Of a DNA stretch of 64,000 nucleotides, positions 1 to 8,109 are shown piece by piece; positions within the stretch are counted from its first letter, which is position 1; each line of letters starts with the position of its first letter. Source of the DNA: CADEEN01 sp963740395 (GTDB taxonomy: Bacteria > Pseudomonadota > Gammaproteobacteria > Burkholderiales > Burkholderiaceae_C); assembly GCA_963740395.1 (NCBI GenBank), contig CAVUEP010000013.1:11726-75725 (forward strand), written 5' to 3'. The notes under the pieces were generated by a model. The model saw only the letters and a program-made list of their open reading frames with translations, searched no databases and had not been told where the DNA came from. A program made the translations under genes and the position numbers.

Positions 1-238
1 GTAGTTGCGCCTCGGCAAACACCGCCTGCGCCTGCGCCAGCTTGTCCACCAGGGGCAAGCGCCCCGGCGCAACCGCGTTGACGCAGCGCGCGCGCTTGGC
101 CTTGCCGGGCGAGAAGCGGATCAGCCAGCCGTCGAGCCAGCGTTGTTGCGGTGGCGCACTGGCGTTGAGGCCGGCGTCCTCGGCGCGTGACAGCAGCAGC
201 GGGTCGAAGGCGGCAGCGGCAGGTGGGTTGCGGGTCAC
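1..238 (-). CDS. GNAT-family N-acetyltransferase, N-terminal part (cut by window edge)
   Basis: Reading leftward from a GTG at 238-236, an open frame runs off the window edge after 79 residues. The translated segment around QQRWLDGWLIRFSPGKAKR followed by VNAVAPGRLPLVDKL resembles the N-terminus of GNAT acetyltransferases found next to parA in Burkholderiales; this is recalled family knowledge, not a search result. The GTG overlaps the parA stop by four bases (GTGA), so translation is probably coupled to parA. parB would be expected further left, outside the window. The acceptor substrate cannot be inferred. The acetyl-CoA binding motif lies in the missing C-terminal part, so the family call rests on the N-terminus only. 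Confidence 0.6.
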   Translation of the reverse strand, partial: MTRNPPAAAAFDPLLLSRAEDAGLNASAPPQQRWLDGWLIRFSPGKAKRARCVNAVAPGRLPLVDKLAQAQAVFAEAQL

Positions 239-1008
239 GCCAGGACCTTGACGCGATCGACCATCTCGCGCGCGAACTCGACGTAGGCCACCGCCCCCTT
301 GGACGTCGGGTCGAAGGTCACGCCGGCCTGGCCGTAGCTCGGCGCCTCGGCCAGGCGCACGTTGCGCGGGATCACGGCCTTGAACACCTTGTCGCCGAAG
401 TGCGCCTCGAGCTGCGAGCTGACCTGCTGCTGCAAGGTGATGCGCGGGTCGAACATCACGCGCAGCAGGCCGATGATCTGCAGGTCGGGGTTGAGGTTGG
501 CATGCACCTGCTTGATGGTGTTGACCAGGTCCGACAGCCCCTCGAGCGCGAAGTACTCGCACTGCATCGGCACGATCACGCCCTGTGCGCTGCACAACCC
601 GTTGAGGGTGAGCAGGCTCAGGCTGGGCGGGCAGTCGATGAGGACGAAGTCATACGCGTCGCCCGCGTCGGCCAGCGCATCGCGTAGGCGCCGGTCGCGC
701 CGTTCCAGGCCGACCAGCTCGACCTCGGCGCCCGAGAGTTCGCGGTTCGCGCCGAGCACGTCGTAGCCGCCCTTCTCGCTGGCCTGTCGCGCCTCGGCAA
801 TGCTGGCCGAACCGAGCAGCACGTCATAGGTGCTGAGCGCAAGCTGGCGCTTGTCGATGCCCGAGCCCATCGTCGCGTTGCCCTGCGGGTCGAGGTCGAC
901 CACCAGCACGCGCTGGCCGACGCGGGCCAGCCCGGCGGCGAGGTTGACCGTGGTGGTGGTCTTGCCGACCCCGCCCTTTTGGTTGGCGATGCAGAAGATG
1001 CGCGTCAT
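235..1008 (-). CDS. parA: ParA chromosome-partitioning ATPase (Soj-like)
   Basis: A 257-residue ParA/Soj/MinD-type P-loop ATPase acting with ParB bound at parS to segregate the origin region. The deviant Walker A motif KGGVGKTT is at residues 11-18, with DLDPQGNAT near residue 40 and DCPPSLSLLT in the middle. Length and motifs fit short chromosomal ParA proteins without an N-terminal HTH. The ORF could begin 12 codons upstream, but the ATG at 1008 places MTRIFCIANQKGG at the usual family start. It lies downstream of the LysE-family gene on the same strand and overlaps the GNAT gene. In related genomes parA follows gidA-gidB directly; here those genes are 37 kb to the right. Two parS-like sites are present inside mnmG. 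Confidence 0.95.
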   Translation of the reverse strand: MTRIFCIANQKGGVGKTTTTVNLAAGLARVGQRVLVVDLDPQGNATMGSGIDKRQLALSTYDVLLGSASIAEARQASEKGGYDVLGANRELSGAEVELVGLERRDRRLRDALADAGDAYDFVLIDCPPSLSLLTLNGLCSAQGVIVPMQCEYFALEGLSDLVNTIKQVHANLNPDLQIIGLLRVMFDPRITLQQQVSSQLEAHFGDKVFKAVIPRNVRLAEAPSYGQAGVTFDPTSKGAVAYVEFAREMVDRVKVLA

Positions 1009-1100
1009 GTCCGTCCCGAATGCCGCCCCACGGGTGAACCGCACGCCGCGGAGCCCACGAGCGCAGCGAGCTTTGGGGGCTCCATGGGCTCAGTTTCGCA

Positions 1101-1715
1101 TCAATCGCGGACCAGGCGCCAACCGAAGCCGATCAGGAAAACACCCGCCAGCCGCTCGAGCCAGCGCGCGGCCGCGCGGTGCGCCCGCACCTTGGCGGCC
1201 ACCGCGTTGGCAAAGGCACACAGGCTCAGGCAGTACAGCGCCGTGATGACCGCGATCGTCACGGCCATGGCGGCGAACGTCGGCAGGCCGCGGTGCGTGG
1301 CCGGGTCGATGAAGAGCGGAAAGAAAGCCATGTAGAAGACGATCGCCTTCGGGTTCAGCAGCGTGATGAAGAAGGCCTGGCGCGCATAGTGGCGCGGCTG
1401 AATGCGCACCGGCGAGGCACTGCCGTCGCCACGCGAGAACAACAGGCGCAGCCCGATCCAGGCCAGGTAGGCCGCCCCCGCGACCTGCACCGCCTTGAAA
1501 GCCAGAGGGTAGGCCGCGAGCAAGGCCGCGACGCCGGCCACGGCCAGCCACAGCAGGACCTGGTCACCGACGATCACGCCCAGCGTGGCCGCCGCGCCGG
1601 CGCGAAAGCCGCCCTTGCCGGTCGAGGTCAGCAGCGCGAACGTGCCTGGCCCAGGCAGCGCGAGGAAGATCAGGATGGCGGCGCAGAAGGCCGTGAAGTC
1701 GGTGATGCCGAACAT
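1101..1715 (-). CDS. LysE/RhtB-family amino-acid exporter
   Basis: A 204-residue integral membrane protein with about six hydrophobic segments. It has the family signature PGPGTFALLTSTGKGGFRAG near the N-terminus and LNPKAIVFYMAFFPLFI in the middle, typical of RhtB/LeuE-type amino-acid or homoserine-lactone exporters in the inner membrane. Length matches the family (about 205-215). It is read in the same direction as parA, 92 bp upstream of it, and is probably in the same transcription unit. The exported substrate is unknown. In related genomes such a gene often sits between gidB and parA, so it marks the left edge of the split gid-par cluster. Confidence 0.85.
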   Translation of the reverse strand: MFGITDFTAFCAAILIFLALPGPGTFALLTSTGKGGFRAGAAATLGVIVGDQVLLWLAVAGVAALLAAYPLAFKAVQVAGAAYLAWIGLRLLFSRGDGSASPVRIQPRHYARQAFFITLLNPKAIVFYMAFFPLFIDPATHRGLPTFAAMAVTIAVITALYCLSLCAFANAVAAKVRAHRAAARWLERLAGVFLIGFGWRLVRD

Positions 1716-1785
1716 GTTGACGCGAGGTTACCGGATCACCGCGCTGCGCGGTCGCTGCGGGCGGCCTGAAGGACAATCACGCCCC

Positions 1786-2874
1786 ATGAACCCAGAGATT
1801 CCTGGCACCCCCACCAGCGCGGAGCCCGACGCAGCGCCCGCCGTGGCTGGCGCCGATGCGCCGCAGGCTGCCACGACCGAAGCCTCCCCCTTGCCGTCGG
1901 GTGACGCCCCCGCGCCCGACGCGGTGCCCGACGATTTGCGCGAGCTGCCACCCGATGCGCCCTCTGAGGCGACACCCGCTACCCCGGTGGAGGCCGGCGA
2001 GAGCGCCGTCGCGCCTGCAGCCGCCGCCGAAGCAGGCAAACCGGGGCTGACGCCGGCTGCCTGCGCCACCCGCTTGGCCGAGTTGTTCCCCGCGTTGTTC
2101 ATTGCGCAGGGTGCGCCCGGGCCGGCCAAGCCGATCAAGCTGCGCATCCACGCCGACATCCAGGCGCGCGCGCCGGGCGTCTTCAGCAAGCGCGTGCTGG
2201 GGCTTTTCTTCAGCCGCTACACGACGACGAACGCCTACCTGAAGGCGCTGGCCGCGGCGCCGCACCGGTTTGACCTCGACGGCGAGCCCGCGGGCGAGAT
2301 TGCCGCCGAGCACCGCCAGGCCGCGACCGAGGAACTGGCGCGCCGCCATGCCCTGGCCGCGCAGCGGCGTGCGGCGCAGCGCCCTCCTGCGCGACGCGAG
2401 GCACAGGCACCTGAAGGCGCATCAGCGCCAGGCGAGCGGCGCGAGCCGCGCCCCGCGGGTCAACGCGATCCAGGCCAGGACGCCCGCCTCGCCGAGCGTG
2501 CGGCCCGGCCACAGCGCCCCCCGCAAGCGCCGCGCATGCGCGACGACCGGCAGCGGCCCGAGCGTGCAACTGGCGCACGGCCGCCTCGCAGTGGCGAGCA
2601 AACAGCGCCGCACCGCCGCGCCGAGCGTGCAACGCCAGTGCGCGACACCGCCCCCCCTGCCGCAGCCCTGCCCACGGATCCGGCACAGCGCGAACGCGCG
2701 ATGCTGCTGCGCAGCTTCGAGTCCAGCCCCTTGAGCAAGGCCAATTTCTGCGCCCTCAAAGGCCTGAGCGAGGCGACGCTGGATGCCGCGCTCGAGCAGG
2801 CCCAGGCGGAGCGGGGTGGGCACGACGCAACGTCCCATGCGCCGCCGCCTCAACGACGCAGCGGCAGACGCTAG
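1786..2874 (+). CDS. proQ: ProQ/FinO-family RNA-binding protein
   Basis: A 362-residue protein with an N-terminal Pro/Ala/Glu-rich tail (residues 1-85), a ProQ/FinO domain (about 87-190, including KPIKLRIHADIQARAPGVFS and LGLFFSRYTTTNAYLKAL) and a long Arg/Pro/Ala-rich basic C-terminal tail. ProQ/FinO domains bind structured RNA and act as small-RNA chaperones. The ATG at 1786 is preferred over upstream in-frame starts because the upstream codons read as antisense of the lysE promoter region. It is transcribed away from lysE and toward island 1. A displaced, shortened copy of its 3' half lies at 11650-11890, on the other side of island 1. Confidence 0.85.
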   Translation: MNPEIPGTPTSAEPDAAPAVAGADAPQAATTEASPLPSGDAPAPDAVPDDLRELPPDAPSEATPATPVEAGESAVAPAAAAEAGKPGLTPAACATRLAELFPALFIAQGAPGPAKPIKLRIHADIQARAPGVFSKRVLGLFFSRYTTTNAYLKALAAAPHRFDLDGEPAGEIAAEHRQAATEELARRHALAAQRRAAQRPPARREAQAPEGASAPGERREPRPAGQRDPGQDARLAERAARPQRPPQAPRMRDDRQRPERATGARPPRSGEQTAPHRRAERATPVRDTAPPAAALPTDPAQRERAMLLRSFESSPLSKANFCALKGLSEATLDAALEQAQAERGGHDATSHAPPPQRRSGRR

Positions 2875-2926
2875 GCGCCGAGCCTGGTTCCAGCGCATTG
2901 CCACACGCCTGTCGCAACCGAACGGG

Positions 2927-4324
2927 TCAAGGCGTCACGCCGGTCGGACAGTCCGCCCAGGCCCGGGCATGCAGCGCCACGCGGCAGGCGCTTTCGTAGC
3001 GGATACCTCCTACCAGAATCTCTCGCTTGCTGATGGTCGTGTTCAGGCAGACACCCAGCCAGTCGATCGCCACCGAGGCTTCATTGGGCAGCCCGTCTTC
3101 CCAGCCGTTGATCGCGGTAACCGCCCCTGCGAGCACGACGACCTCCATAGTGTTCAAGGCGCACTGCGGATTGACGCGAACGCTCCTCGGTAGCTGACCG
3201 GCTCGGGCCGGATTCGACGTCGAACGCGCATTCACGGCCAGCGCTTGTTCGAAGCGCGGGCCCGGAAACCAGCGTGACTCGGGCACCTCAACCCGCTCGC
3301 GTGCCGCGACGTACTGCGCCTGCACCGCTGGGGTCCTTCTGCCGTCTGCGGCGACCACGGTCACCGAGGCCGCATGATCGACCGCACCGCGGATGTCAGC
3401 AGGCATGGTCAGCTCGATGTGCGTCATGGTCCATGCCGCGAACGGTGGCTTGAGCTTGCCGCCAGGAAACTGCCCGATGATCTCGACCGCACCAGGGCGC
3501 TCCCCCAGGCACAGGCCGTCAAGCGTCACCGTCTTGCCCGGCCTCAGCGGACCGGACACCTCACTGAGCGTCGGCGGTCCCTTGTCGAGACACAGGAGCG
3601 CCCGCGCATTCGGCACAGATCCTTTCGAGATCGCGTCCAACCGCAGGGGCGGTTTGATGGATGCCAACTCCCCGACGCGTGCCTGCGGCGGCGCGGCGAC
3701 GCCAAGGCGGCTCGCCGGCTCGTTCGACGCCACCTGCGGCATCCGCCGCGACAGCGGTACGCGGCCCGTATTGGCCTGCGCCAATACGGCAGACTTGCGG
3801 GTGCCGGACTTGATGGTCTTGGGTGGGCCGGCGAGCTTCGCAAGTTCGGCCAGGATCTCCTGCTTGATCTCTCCCGCAGGCACCGGTTTGCCGCCAACAA
3901 TGATGATCGCGCGATCGTCCAGTTGCAGCAGGTCGTTTGGCGCTGGCGCCTGCGCAGCAGACGGCGGTATCGTCGGAGGTCGCTCCGTAAGTGTGGCGGG
4001 TGTGTCGCGTCTCACAGGCGTGGTCGGTACCTTCGGCGGCAGCGGTTGCGGGTTCAGCGCGCGGCGATCGAGCGGACTGGCCGAAGACTTCGGCGGCAGC
4101 GGTTGCGGATTCAGCGCGCGACGATCGAGCGGACTGGCCGAAGACTTCGGCGGCAGCGGTTGCGGATTCAGCGCACGACGCTCGAGCGGACTCGCCAAAG
4201 ACTTCGGCGGCAGTGGTTGCGGATTCAGCGCACGTTGGTCGGCTGGGCTGACTGGCGCCTGCGCGCTGGCTGCGGCAATGGCCAGCGCGGCAATGATGCC
4301 TACGATGACGGGGCTCGGATTCAT
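2927..4324 (-). CDS. Secreted protein with ALNPQPLPPK tandem repeats and an IPT/TIG-like region
   Basis: A 465-residue unrecognised protein. The ATG at 4324 has a good ribosome site (AAGGAAA) and gives a typical signal peptide (MNPSPVIVGIIAALAIAAASA). Then come four copies of ALNPQPLPPK in 19-residue units (about residues 25-95), a Pro-rich linker, a stretch IIIVGGKPVPAGEIKQEIL, and a C-terminal half. The latter has a possible Ig-like IPT/TIG fold around GPLRPGKTVTLDGLCLGE and several cysteines that could form disulfides. The LNPQPLPP motif recurs in uncharacterised bacterial proteins; its function is not known to me. It is the last gene of island 1, next to the proQ 3' end. Export is likely; function is unknown. 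Confidence 0.7.
   Translation of the reverse strand: MNPSPVIVGIIAALAIAAASAQAPVSPADQRALNPQPLPPKSLASPLERRALNPQPLPPKSSASPLDRRALNPQPLPPKSSASPLDRRALNPQPLPPKVPTTPVRRDTPATLTERPPTIPPSAAQAPAPNDLLQLDDRAIIIVGGKPVPAGEIKQEILAELAKLAGPPKTIKSGTRKSAVLAQANTGRVPLSRRMPQVASNEPASRLGVAAPPQARVGELASIKPPLRLDAISKGSVPNARALLCLDKGPPTLSEVSGPLRPGKTVTLDGLCLGERPGAVEIIGQFPGGKLKPPFAAWTMTHIELTMPADIRGAVDHAASVTVVAADGRRTPAVQAQYVAARERVEVPESRWFPGPRFEQALAVNARSTSNPARAGQLPRSVRVNPQCALNTMEVVVLAGAVTAINGWEDGLPNEASVAIDWLGVCLNTTISKREILVGGIRYESACRVALHARAWADCPTGVTP
4031..4240 (-). repeat. 57-bp tandem repeat, four copies, coding
   Basis: Units begin at 4031, 4088, 4145 and 4202 with an exact period of 57 bp. The fourth is cut short, and the copies differ by only a few substitutions. 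Each encodes the 19-residue block ALNPQPLPPKxxASPLxRR. Near-identity of the units suggests recent expansion or ongoing homogenisation. Confidence 0.95.
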
Positions 4325-4497
4325 TGCGTTTCCTTCGGCGTAGGTAGACGAGAAGTGGCCGTCGCGCGTGGACCTCTGATCGCAATATGCGTGGACAGCC
4401 TCACCGTGCCGGCTTGAAGGGCAACAGGGTTGCCTTGCACAAGGCACGGCGTCATCGCACTCTCGGCAGACGCGCATGCCGCCGGCCCTGACAGCGG

Positions 4498-5097
4498 CTA
4501 CAGGCGATTGGCCGCCGCACGGGCAAGTTCTTCGAGCGCCTTGAGCGCCTCGGCTCTGTCGCGCTGCGACAACTGACTCGAGAACAACCGCACCTGGCGC
4601 TGTCCCACCTGAACCACGACCTGTGCCACGTCGTTCAGGATCCCGCGCGCCTCGTCCTTGCGTTCGACGATCGCCATGGCGCGATCCCCGACGCCGCTGA
4701 GCGGCTCGAAGCGCACTGCCTGCTTCGCACTCGGCCGCATCGGGTCGATAGCGCCGTCAACCATGCCGCGCGACTCGTCCGCCCAGGACGCCAGTTCGTG
4801 GTTCGAGTACTGCACGTAGAACGTGCCGCCAGGATGACCCCGAACGCAGGTCACGATGCCATGCTTTTCAAGGTTGCGGTCGAGCTGGCCGGGCTTGGCC
4901 TGCGCGAACACCTTGCGCACCTGCGCGTCAGAGACCAACGTGCAAGGGTTGCTTATGTCGCCCTTGCCGGCCTGGGCCACTGCAGTCGGCGCCACCGCGG
5001 GCTGCGAGGTCGAAGTCGGCGCCTCTTGCTTCGAGCACGCGGCCGCAATGAACGCCGTGACCAGTGCGGCGAAGAGATGAAGGCGAATCGAATCCAT
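4498..5097 (-). CDS. Predicted lipoprotein, function unknown
   Basis: A 199-residue protein starting at the ATG at 5097, which is preceded by GGAG at good spacing. The N-terminus MDSIRLHLFAALVTAFIAAAC is a lipoprotein signal with a probable lipidated Cys at residue 21. A Ser/Thr/Pro linker follows, then a compact domain beginning NPCTLVSDAQVRKVFAQAKPGQ. This opening looks somewhat like DUF3558-type lipoprotein domains, but that is only a weak impression. It lies in the run of exported proteins of island 1. The upstream gene ends at 5166 and the next starts at 4324, so co-transcription is plausible. Confidence 0.75.
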   Translation of the reverse strand: MDSIRLHLFAALVTAFIAAACSKQEAPTSTSQPAVAPTAVAQAGKGDISNPCTLVSDAQVRKVFAQAKPGQLDRNLEKHGIVTCVRGHPGGTFYVQYSNHELASWADESRGMVDGAIDPMRPSAKQAVRFEPLSGVGDRAMAIVERKDEARGILNDVAQVVVQVGQRQVRLFSSQLSQRDRAEALKALEELARAAANRL

Positions 5098-5165
5098 TTG
5101 AATCTCCAGATGGGCTGACTCCTTGGGCCTGTGCGGCAACCCCGCTCGCACCGTGTGCCGTCGGT

Positions 5166-6782
5166 TCATTGCTTGGGGCGCAAAGACGACGGCGCCGTCG
5201 TTGCGGCGTTCGACCATGTGCGTACCGGCATCTCGGCAGCGCTTGGCGTGCGCACACGATCCATGACACGCTGCTCGGGTGATGCGCCCGGCGCGCCTGC
5301 CACGGCAAATGCGATCCATGCACCCGGCTCCGCCTGGACAGGCACCATTGCGCGCGCGCGCACCCGCCACTCGCCGGCTACGGCAGTCATCTGCCCCGGC
5401 GTTCCCGGTGCATGGCCCCCCCAGCCGGTATAGCCGACACCCTCGATGGCTGCGGCGCCCACGGGAACGCTGGTGACGAACACCCACGCGCCCGCTGGGT
5501 TCCGGCGCTGGAACTGGAGCTCGTACGAAGTCACGGCACTGCCCCCGGGCGGCGCAACGCGAATCTTCATTGCCGTCTGCGGCGCGTGTGTGCTGCCGGC
5601 CCTCGGCTCGACGATGCTGGGGGCCCCGATGACCGCTGATTGACCTGTGCCAGCGACATTCGCGGCCACGGCCGCGGGCGCTCGCACCGTTGCAGGAGGG
5701 CTCGGCGCTGTGAAGGCGGGCTCCTGGCTTGCACGGGAGTGCCCAGAAGATTTGGTTGGCGCCTTGAATGCACGCTCTGGCGTTGCGCTCGCCTGTGCAG
5801 CGCTCCTGCCCTGAACCGCAGCGAGCACCTCCACAGCACAGGTCGGTCCGGCATCATTAACGGCGCAGACGCGGAAGGCATGCGGTCGGCGCGGATCGAG
5901 CGGCGCCGACTTGAACTGGAATGCAAGGCGGGTCTTGCCGGCCTGTGCGCCCTTCGGACCGGGCAGTGATCCTTCGACAAGCCATGGGCGACCGGGCCCG
6001 GGCGGGCTCTGGCGCTCGACCGTGTAGGAGTCGACCGGCCTTGATTGCGACTGGTCCGGTGTGTTCCACTCGATCAGGATCGGTGTGAGTTCCGCATCCA
6101 GTTTCGCCGGCGCGCGCGCGGCCACATCCAGAGGCGCTCGCGGCGGCGTCAACGAGGCCGGCGTGCCGCATATCAGGCCGACCTTCTCCAGCCACCAGCC
6201 CGCATGGCCGTGGATGCCGACGGCCACCAGGCCCGGCGGGCATGTTTGCGATTCGCGTTTTTGGGAGCCGCCCGGAAAGATCGGGGCCTCGAACCTCGCG
6301 TCTGGATAGTCGCCGCGGCCACTCTGCCCAGCGCCAGCCGCGCCGCAGAAGATCTCGATCGCGTTGACGGCGGGGTTCCCACTGGTACCAGGTGACACTT
6401 CCGAGACCACGGTCACGCCCAGGACGATCGGCCTGACTTGCGTGCAGTTCAGGCGCCCTACATTCATTCCGCGTGCACTGCCCCCGGCGGTCGGGACAGC
6501 GACTGCCTGGCCGACGCGGCCGGCGCCGAGTGCGGTCGCGCACAGGGGCCAGAGCGAGTTCACGTCATCGCCCGAGCGCAGGCCGAAGCCGACCACCTGC
6601 TGCTCTGCGGCGCAGCGCGCGGTGAACGGGGCTCCCTTGCCTGCCAATCCGAGTGCGGGCAGCACGCTGTCCGCAGACACGGATCCCAGCGCCGTGCCGG
6701 CGAGTGCAAACACCAGGCTCACCCTGCCGCGCACCGCGTGACCCGATACTTTCTGGCCGACACGCTGACGGTGGCGCGCCAA
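5166..6782 (-). CDS. Secreted fibronectin-III-like protein
   Basis: Up to 538 residues. The first possible start is a TTG at 6782. A GTG slightly downstream would give a cleaner signal peptide (VRGRVSLVFALAGTALGSVSA), so the start is uncertain. Residues about 50-210 contain two Cys-rich segments of the type VVGFGLRSGDDVNSLWPLC and CPPGLVAVGIHGHAGWWLEK, common in secreted proteins. A fibronectin-III-like domain follows (around LIEWNTPDQSQSRPVDSYTV to HAFRVCAVNDAGPTC), then a Pro/Ala/Ser linker, then a second FnIII-like domain (APPGGSAVTSYELQFQRR). The architecture suggests a cell-surface or matrix adhesion protein. It sits between the CsgG-like lipoprotein gene and the small lipoprotein gene of island 1. 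Confidence 0.6.
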   Translation of the reverse strand: MARHRQRVGQKVSGHAVRGRVSLVFALAGTALGSVSADSVLPALGLAGKGAPFTARCAAEQQVVGFGLRSGDDVNSLWPLCATALGAGRVGQAVAVPTAGGSARGMNVGRLNCTQVRPIVLGVTVVSEVSPGTSGNPAVNAIEIFCGAAGAGQSGRGDYPDARFEAPIFPGGSQKRESQTCPPGLVAVGIHGHAGWWLEKVGLICGTPASLTPPRAPLDVAARAPAKLDAELTPILIEWNTPDQSQSRPVDSYTVERQSPPGPGRPWLVEGSLPGPKGAQAGKTRLAFQFKSAPLDPRRPHAFRVCAVNDAGPTCAVEVLAAVQGRSAAQASATPERAFKAPTKSSGHSRASQEPAFTAPSPPATVRAPAAVAANVAGTGQSAVIGAPSIVEPRAGSTHAPQTAMKIRVAPPGGSAVTSYELQFQRRNPAGAWVFVTSVPVGAAAIEGVGYTGWGGHAPGTPGQMTAVAGEWRVRARAMVPVQAEPGAWIAFAVAGAPGASPEQRVMDRVRTPSAAEMPVRTWSNAATTAPSSLRPKQ

Positions 6783-6867
6783 TGCATTTGCGACGGGGAA
6801 CTCGGCGACAGCGTCGTTTTCGGTGCGGTGCGTGATTCACTTGCTCCTGTTCAGGGCCTTGTTGCGC

Positions 6868-7629
6868 TCACGGTTGGAATCGCTTCGACAGCTCCAGCAC
6901 TGCGTCGTTGATCGCCGCGCGCAACGCCGAGTCGACGCCCTCGCGCCGCGTCTGCGACGCCTGCACGTCCGGGGTGAATGTCGAACTACGGCCCCGTGGC
7001 GCCATGACGTTGCTGATCAGGTTGCCGATGCCGCTGATGCTGGATGCGTCGCCCTTCATCGACCTGCTGATCGTGATCGCGTCGACGATGTCGCCGCTGC
7101 CGGCATCGACGACGCGCACGTCGATTGCGATCGAGTCACGGTTGGTGGCACCACCGACTTGCATGCCCGCGATTCCCACGCTTGCCGAGCGCTGCACCTC
7201 GCCGACATTGGCTTCCGATACGGTGCCTTCGAATATGTACTGCGCCGGCCGTAGTCGTCGATTGGCGACGTTTGCGGTCGCCAGACCCTGGGCACCGATT
7301 TGCTTCTCGTGGATCACGCCCTCGTTGAGGCGTGCGCGCTCAACGACGCGGAACTGCCCGCTCTGAACCAGGGCGGTCTTGAACATGTCGGTCGCGGCAC
7401 GGCCATTGACTTCGTTCACACTCGAGCGGAACTCGTAGATCGTGACGGCCACGCGCTCGCCCTGCTTGCGCGGCAGCTTCTTCAGTGTCTGCGTCGTTGG
7501 TGCCGCGTCGGCGCGTGGCGCCTCGTATGGCATCCCCGCACAACCTGCCAGGCCCAGCGCCGACAGCGCCGCCGCAAGCACACCGTCCCGGACTACGGCC
7601 AGGTCCAGCAGACTATGTTTCGCTCTCAT
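6868..7629 (-). CDS. CsgG/HfaB-family outer-membrane lipoprotein
   Basis: A 253-residue protein from the ATG at 7629, preceded by GGAGG. The signal sequence ends in ALGLAGC, giving a lipidated Cys near residue 30. The body matches the CsgG/HfaB fold in order: VAVTIYEFRSS, a conserved TDMFKTALVQSGQFRVVERARL block, QYIFEGTVSEAN, and DVRVVDAGSGDIVDAITISR. Family members build outer-membrane secretion channels (curli, holdfast) or related assemblies. Here no curli genes are visible, but the neighbouring exported FnIII-like and repeat proteins are possible clients. Ending in KRFQP, it is about the usual length for the family. Confidence 0.8.
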   Translation of the reverse strand: MRAKHSLLDLAVVRDGVLAAALSALGLAGCAGMPYEAPRADAAPTTQTLKKLPRKQGERVAVTIYEFRSSVNEVNGRAATDMFKTALVQSGQFRVVERARLNEGVIHEKQIGAQGLATANVANRRLRPAQYIFEGTVSEANVGEVQRSASVGIAGMQVGGATNRDSIAIDVRVVDAGSGDIVDAITISRSMKGDASSISGIGNLISNVMAPRGRSSTFTPDVQASQTRREGVDSALRAAINDAVLELSKRFQP

Positions 7630-7696
7630 CTCGGCCTCCAGTGGACGCAGGCAACGGTTGTCGACGCGATGTGGACGCTGACGGCTGCGCGCATCG

Positions 7697-8044
7697 TCAC
7701 CGCCCGTCCGCGATCCCTGGCGCAGAGGCATCCGGCACGACCAGCGTCTGCCGCGCCGTCCGGATCCAGATGTAGCCCGGCGGTTCCACGTCGACATCGA
7801 GGTAGAGGACTTCGCGGCGTCGCAGCATTTCCAGCAATGTCGACAGCGCCGAGGGCCGTAGAAAGCCGCGCGCGCCCTCACTGCCGTGCAGCCGAGGCGG
7901 GGGTACCGCTGCCGCTTCGGCGACGAACCCGAACTGGGCCAAGCGGCGACCCGCGCCATCCCACAGCTCGAGCCGGCCGGGCTGGCCCGTGCCGCCATCG
8001 ATCGAGTACTGGAAATGCGCGATGCGCTGGGTGCTGACCGCCAT
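7697..8044 (-). CDS. Small protein of unknown function
   Basis: A 115-residue protein from the ATG at 8044 (MAVSTQRIAHFQYSIDG). The frame is open further upstream, but that stretch reads antisense to the regulator gene's end and lacks protein character. No signal peptide is seen. The C-terminal part, LYLDVDVEPPGYIWIRTARQ, has alternating hydrophobic residues as in a small beta-rich domain. It lies 65 bp downstream of the STAND/BTAD regulator and 67 bp upstream of the CsgG-like gene, all on the same strand, so it may be part of the regulatory module of island 1. I do not recognise a family. Confidence 0.55.
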   Translation of the reverse strand: MAVSTQRIAHFQYSIDGGTGQPGRLELWDGAGRRLAQFGFVAEAAAVPPPRLHGSEGARGFLRPSALSTLLEMLRRREVLYLDVDVEPPGYIWIRTARQTLVVPDASAPGIADGR

Positions 8045-8109
8045 GCGCACAGCTTCCGCCCGGCGATCTGACACCGGACTCACAGAACGCTGAAATGGCC
8101 CGCCGGCGC

